A DNA stretch of 9,575 bases, taken from Acidaminococcaceae bacterium (GTDB lineage Bacteria; Bacillota; Negativicutes; Acidaminococcales; Acidaminococcaceae). Below the pieces are notes generated by a model. It saw only the letters and a list, made by a program, of their open reading frames with translations, made no database searches and was not told where the DNA came from. Position numbers and translations under genes: made by a program. Numbering within the stretch: the first letter of the stretch is position 1; every line of letters starts with the position of its first letter. Positions 6,862-9,575 of this stretch are shown here, one piece after another. The stretch spans positions 1 to 9,575 of the forward strand of contig JALCSJ010000083.1 of NCBI GenBank assembly GCA_022653215.1, in the 5' to 3' direction.

Positions 6862-6896
6862 CTATATTTTTATTAGTCAGAGAAAAATATAAATAT

Positions 6897-6950
6897 CTTG
6901 AAAAGGTGTAAAAACGAGATAGTAAAAGTTCTTGAAAAGGTGTAAAACGA
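6897..6950. repeat. Tandem direct repeat with 34-base period in the tRNA-GNAT intergenic region
   Basis: CTTGAAAAGGTGTAAAA occurs at 6897-6913 and again at 6931-6947, and both are followed by ACGA-like sequence. The 17-base match is exact and the 34-base spacing is close to three helical turns. The repeat lies within the 247-base gap between the tRNA and the next gene (6816-7062). That gap otherwise holds the tRNA promoter, a palindrome at 6997-7010 and A/T-rich sequence. Confidence 0.6.
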
Positions 6951-6979
6951 ATAAGGAAAATTTGCATTCATGTGTAAGA

Positions 6980-7010
6980 TTGCTTTATTTTTGAAAAAAT
7001 AGTACTATTT
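6980..7010 (+). promoter_or_regulatory. Candidate promoter with overlapping 14-bp palindrome ahead of the GNAT gene
   Basis: AAATAGTACTATTT (6997-7010) is a perfect palindrome. A weak promoter TTGCTT (6980-6985), 17 bases, TACTAT (7003-7008) would place the -10 box inside it, the arrangement expected of an operator. Both promoter boxes match consensus at only four of six positions or so. Confidence 0.4.
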
Positions 7011-7062
7011 GATTGAAGGTTTAGTGCAAAATCACATAAAATATTTATCAGGAGGCGGTATT

Positions 7063-7317
7063 ATGGAATTCAAGCATGAAAAAGGCAGAGTGTACATGGA
7101 AAATCAGGAAGGAAAATTAATCGCAGAAATTACTTTCCCGGCAACAGCTCCGGGAGTGGTAAATATCGACCATACTTTTGTGGATGACTCCCTGCGGGGT
7201 CAGGGCATGGCAGATAAACTGGTTCGTGCTGCTTTGGCAGATATTGCCAAGGACGGAGAAAAATATACAGCCACCTGTTCCTATGCAGTGAAATGGTTAG
7301 AAAAACATCAAAAATAA
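7063..7317 (+). CDS. Small YjdJ-like GNAT-family N-acetyltransferase
   Basis: The 84-residue protein has the short single-domain GNAT fold of the YjdJ/GCN5-related group: 'DHTFVDDSLRGQGMADKLV' (36-54) carries the acetyl-CoA binding R-G-Q-G-M-A loop (45-50), followed by 'CSYAVKWLEKH' (72-82), where the cysteine and aromatic residues are typical. The frame is open to an earlier ATG at 7009, but AGGAGG (7050-7055) seven bases ahead of the ATG at 7063 decides the start. Members are thought to acetylate small molecules or proteins from acetyl-CoA in the cytoplasm; the substrate here is unknown. It stands alone: the following gene has its own promoter, though no clear terminator separates them. Confidence 0.88.
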   Translation: MEFKHEKGRVYMENQEGKLIAEITFPATAPGVVNIDHTFVDDSLRGQGMADKLVRAALADIAKDGEKYTATCSYAVKWLEKHQK

Positions 7318-7331
7318 AAGTATACAGTATG

Positions 7332-7360
7332 TTGTTTTATTGTGATTAAAAGTGTATAAT
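7332..7360 (+). promoter_or_regulatory. Promoter of the secreted-protein gene
   Basis: TTGTTT (7332-7337), a 17-base spacer and a perfect TATAAT (7355-7360) lie 41 bases ahead of the TTG start. Transcription would begin near 7367. Confidence 0.72.
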
Positions 7361-7401
7361 TATCTTTTGCAACCAGTATTTTATAGAGGGAGATAATTAT
7401 T

Positions 7402-8139
7402 TTGAAAAAGTTTTTAGGATTTATTACAGTATGTTTAATGATGCTCGTGGCTTTACCTGTGGGCTGCTTTGCCGCAGAAGACCAGAACGATTACAATGCT
7501 GCTGCCTGGCTGGAACCGGCAGTTGGCGATTGGTATACTACAAAAGGTGAATTTGCCATGACTATTGAGGGAGATTCTCTTAATGGCAATCCGGTTACCG
7601 GCATGAACGACTGCACTTTTGGCTATCCCAGAACAGGAACCTTTACCATTAATGAGAATAATGTGCCAAGAAATATTAAGCTGGAAGTATTGGGCAACAA
7701 GTCTCATCAATATTTAGTCATTGACGGAATGACTTTATTGCGCCGTTCTCTGCAGCCGGCTTATAATGAGTCTATGGGTGGTATTTACCTGGGCATGACC
7801 AAAGATAATTTGAAAGGTCTGTATAAGGAACCAACCAGTATTGTTCAAGAAAATGGTACAGAGCGTTGGAACTATGATTCTCACAAGTTTGCCGTATTGT
7901 TCAAGAACGATATTATTGCGGCTATCAGAATTTTCAAGGGCAGCGATCGTAAATTCGATAAGTCTCTTTTAGGAGCTGACGATGCGCCTGCTGCTTATAC
8001 TACGGCTTATAACTTCGAACAGTATCCTGTGGCTATTGAAGAAGCAACCGTTGCTTCCGATGGGTACAAGATTGATCAGGGAGAATTCTTCTATTTCAGA
8101 CCTGATTATGTTGAACTTTCTATTTACAAAAACGAATAG
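7402..8139 (+). CDS. Secreted protein of unknown function with SmpA/OmlA-like segment
   Basis: The gene starts with TTG, supported by GAGGGAGA (7386-7393) about nine bases ahead. The 245-residue product begins with a clear Sec signal peptide: MKK, a hydrophobic core LGFITVCLMMLVALPVG, and a signal peptidase I site CFA/AED after residue 24. Cys22 is preceded by PVG, not a proper lipobox, so a soluble export is favoured over a lipoprotein. The middle (about 127-180) reads 'GGIYLGMTKDNLKGLYKEP' followed by 'ERWNYDSHKFAVLFKNDIIAAIRIF', a pattern like the SmpA/OmlA (BamE) or BLIP-type repeat, in which a small helix pair packs on a three-stranded sheet. This is a fold resemblance only. It is monocistronic, between its own promoter and a strong terminator. 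I do not recognise a specific function. Confidence 0.8.
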   Translation: MKKFLGFITVCLMMLVALPVGCFAAEDQNDYNAAAWLEPAVGDWYTTKGEFAMTIEGDSLNGNPVTGMNDCTFGYPRTGTFTINENNVPRNIKLEVLGNKSHQYLVIDGMTLLRRSLQPAYNESMGGIYLGMTKDNLKGLYKEPTSIVQENGTERWNYDSHKFAVLFKNDIIAAIRIFKGSDRKFDKSLLGADDAPAAYTTAYNFEQYPVAIEEATVASDGYKIDQGEFFYFRPDYVELSIYKNE

Positions 8140-8158
8140 GAAATGAGAAAAAGAAGAT

Positions 8159-8200
8159 GCTGTAACACAATAACAAATTTATTGTGTTACAGCTTTTTTT
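8159..8200 (+). terminator. Strong intrinsic terminator
   Basis: GCTGTAACACAATAA (8159-8173) pairs perfectly over 15 bp with TTATTGTGTTACAGC (8179-8193) around CAAAT and is followed by seven T. It ends the secreted-protein transcript. Confidence 0.95.
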
Positions 8201-8224
8201 ATTTAGAAGTTTTTGTGAAAAATC

Positions 8225-8255
8225 TTGACTTGAAGTAAGCTTCACATGCTAGAAT
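8225..8255 (+). promoter_or_regulatory. MerR-type promoter with 19-base spacer and internal dyad
   Basis: TTGACT (8225-8230) and TAGAAT (8250-8255, preceded by an extended TGC) are 19 bases apart, longer than the usual 17. The dyad TGAAG-taag-CTTCA (8231-8244) starts right after the -35 box. This matches the layout of promoters twisted into activity by MerR-family regulators (mer: TTGACT, then a dyad with a 4-base centre, 19-base spacer). The gene 8290-9378 starts 35 bases downstream. Confidence 0.65.
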
Positions 8256-8289
8256 ATAACCGATACAATTAAAAGTCAGGAGATAAATA

Positions 8290-9378
8290 ATGCGTAATTT
8301 TTTTATAGTATTAATGTGTTTGGGCGTTGTAGTATCCACCGGTCAGTGGTTTATGTACAGGACTGCTTTTGCCGATTTGACTAAAACATGGACACTGGTG
8401 TTTTTTATTTTGCCTCCTATTATTTTCAGCTTGACCAACGGTTATGTTAATGCCTTGCCTAGACCTATTATCAGGGGCCTGGCCTGGGTTAGCGGTTTGT
8501 GGTTTGCTTATTTTTACTATTCAGTTATTCTTTTAGTGATTTTTGCTTTGACCTGGCTAGTCGGTAAAATCGGCGGTTTTGATCAATTGGTTCATTATGT
8601 GCCCAAATTTGGCCTATGCTTTATTATTCTGCTGATTGCAGTAGGCTGGTGGCGGGCTGGGCATAGGGTTTACCGAGAAGAAACATACGTTACTGATAAG
8701 AAAATTGCAAGACCATTTACTATTGCTTTTGTGTCAGACATTCATCTGGGAGCATTGTATGGTTATGATTCCGCTATGAGCATGGTTAATATGATTAATG
8801 AAGCTCATCCTGATTTGGTTTTAATAGGCGGGGATATAGTAGACGGGAATCTGGCCTTTGTAGAAAAAGAAAAAAGCCTGGAGACTTTTACTAAGCTCCA
8901 AGCACCTTTAGGCGTATATGCAGTTTATGGTAATCACGATGTAATGCGAGGTACTGCCGACCAAGAAAATGAAGCACTGGAAAAAGTAGGGGTGCACTTT
9001 ATAAATAATGAAAGCATCAATATTGGAGAGCATATTGCTATCACTGGTTTGGACGATTTTATGCGCAGTCAAAATTCATATAATTTTGAGGCGGCCGCTA
9101 AAGATAAACTGGACATTTTTATGGAACACCAGCCACGGAGCATTCAAAAGGCAGCGGACAAAGGATATGATCTATATTTTGCCGGTCATACCCATGCCGG
9201 GCAGTTCTACCCTAATCGCGAATTGACTAAGCGTATGTATCTTCTTGATTATGGCAGTAAAATGTTCAATCATATGCTGGCTACTGTGTCCTGCGGCTAC
9301 GGTCTCTGGGGCGTTCCCATTCGCCTGGGTCCCGCACCGGAAGTGGTAATAGTTAAGGTACAAAGTAATAAAGAATAA
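8290..9378 (+). CDS. Membrane-anchored metallophosphoesterase (YkuE/YaeI type)
   Basis: The 362-residue protein has about four hydrophobic membrane segments (roughly residues 4-22, 34-50, 63-93 and 106-122) and then a calcineurin-like phosphatase domain from about residue 140. Its metal-binding motifs are complete: SDIH (149-152), GGDIVDG (180-186), YGNHD (213-217), MEHQP (278-282) and GHTHAGQ (299-305). This layout matches the YkuE/YaeI group, some of which hydrolyse UDP-diacylglucosamine or other membrane-linked phosphoesters; the substrate here is not determinable. RBS AGGAGAT (8278-8284) fits the ATG. It appears monocistronic behind a MerR-like promoter and ends at a hairpin at 9399-9427. 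Unlike the phosphatase domain of the minus-strand fusion gene, it has the ordinary DxH motif. Confidence 0.92.
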   Translation: MRNFFIVLMCLGVVVSTGQWFMYRTAFADLTKTWTLVFFILPPIIFSLTNGYVNALPRPIIRGLAWVSGLWFAYFYYSVILLVIFALTWLVGKIGGFDQLVHYVPKFGLCFIILLIAVGWWRAGHRVYREETYVTDKKIARPFTIAFVSDIHLGALYGYDSAMSMVNMINEAHPDLVLIGGDIVDGNLAFVEKEKSLETFTKLQAPLGVYAVYGNHDVMRGTADQENEALEKVGVHFINNESINIGEHIAITGLDDFMRSQNSYNFEAAAKDKLDIFMEHQPRSIQKAADKGYDLYFAGHTHAGQFYPNRELTKRMYLLDYGSKMFNHMLATVSCGYGLWGVPIRLGPAPEVVIVKVQSNKE

Positions 9379-9398
9379 GTTAAGAGATATATAGTAAG

Positions 9399-9427
9399 AG
9401 CTGGCTGATAATTTGTCAGTCGCTTTT
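9399..9427 (+). terminator. Probable terminator of the membrane phosphoesterase gene
   Basis: AGC-GGCTGA (9399-9408, one bulged T) pairs with TCAGTC-GCT (9416-9424) around TAATTTG and runs into TTTT (9424-9427). It lies 21 bases after the stop. It overlaps the left end of the long palindrome that fills the rest of the window. Confidence 0.55.
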
Positions 9428-9575
9428 CCGCATGTTGTGAATTTGCTCGCTACTATCGCCGACTCATGTGGATATCAGTCCGCTATAGGTGCTGCGAACC
9501 GATATCCACTTCGTTTACGGCTCAGCAGCGTAGCAAATTAGCCAACCTGCGGATGCTCCTGCCAATATTATCAGC
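9404..9575. repeat. Long imperfect palindrome, probable structured repeat element
   Basis: The two halves pair in order over the whole stretch: GCTGATAAT (9404-9412) with ATTATCAGC (9567-9575), TCCGCA (9427-9432) with TGCGGA (9548-9553), GTTG (9434-9437) with CAAC (9543-9546), AATTTGCT (9440-9447) with AGCAAATT (9532-9539), and GTGGATATC (9468-9476) with GATATCCAC (9501-9509). The loop is about 24 bases. Base composition is richer in G and C than the surrounding spacers. No convincing gene is seen in 9379-9575. The element may continue past the window end. Confidence 0.75.

Noticed and set aside
7009..7062. Upstream in-frame start of the GNAT protein
   Set aside because: It has no RBS and overlaps the candidate promoter/palindrome; AGGAGG sits correctly for the ATG at 7063.
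7459..7470. Lipobox at Cys22 of the secreted protein
   Set aside because: The residues before Cys are PVG, without Leu/Val at -3, while a good signal peptidase I site CFA/AED follows.
9404..9575. CRISPR array at the window end
   Set aside because: The repeats are inverted, not regularly spaced direct repeats, and there are no spacers.

Overview
The window looks like chromosomal DNA from an anaerobic member of the Bacillota. Three things point that way: a T-box leader with a tRNA-sensing discriminator, strong AGGAGG-type ribosome binding sites with TTGACA/TATAAT promoters, and the order LytR-CpsA-Psr (LCP) protein, RsfS, CvfB-like S1 protein. A rubrerythrin module and an oxygen-sensitive-looking IlvD suggest anaerobic life. 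The gene flavour leans towards Negativicutes, but that is an impression and not shown by the sequence.

Layout. 1-1891: three tightly packed plus-strand genes, the 3' part of an LCP cell-wall ligase gene, rsfS (ribosome silencing) and a CvfB-like RNA-binding protein. 1892-2443: a strong promoter and a long T-box leader with two complete specifier arms (ATC, Ile; CTC, Leu) but only one antiterminator/terminator. It controls ilvD (2444-4099), branched-chain amino acid synthesis. A BASS-family sodium symporter (4200-5216) follows after an intergenic hairpin and may be in the same unit. 5217-5357 holds back-to-back terminators between convergent genes. 5358-6626 (minus) encodes an unusual three-module protein: purple-acid-phosphatase-like metallophosphatase, rubrerythrin four-helix diiron domain and rubredoxin-like zinc/iron knuckle. 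Upstream of it on the minus strand is tRNA-Ala(GGC) with its own promoter and terminator. 6816-7062 is a regulatory gap with a 34-bp-period direct repeat and a perfect 14-bp palindrome. Then come a small YjdJ-like GNAT gene (7063-7317), a secreted protein of unknown function (7402-8139) ending in a strong terminator, and a membrane-anchored YkuE/YaeI-type metallophosphoesterase (8290-9378). The last gene's promoter has the 19-bp spacer and internal dyad typical of MerR-family control. The window ends in a long imperfect palindrome (9404-9575), probably a structured repeat element.

How they work together. The left block couples cell-wall polymer attachment with translation and RNA control, a common housekeeping neighbourhood. 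The centre is branched-chain amino acid synthesis under tRNA control, perhaps with a keto-acid or pantothenate-related transporter. The right half is a set of independently transcribed genes with possible stress and envelope roles. The most noteworthy items are the dual-specifier T-box leader, the phosphatase-rubrerythrin-rubredoxin fusion, the MerR-like promoter without a MerR gene in the window, and the terminal palindrome.
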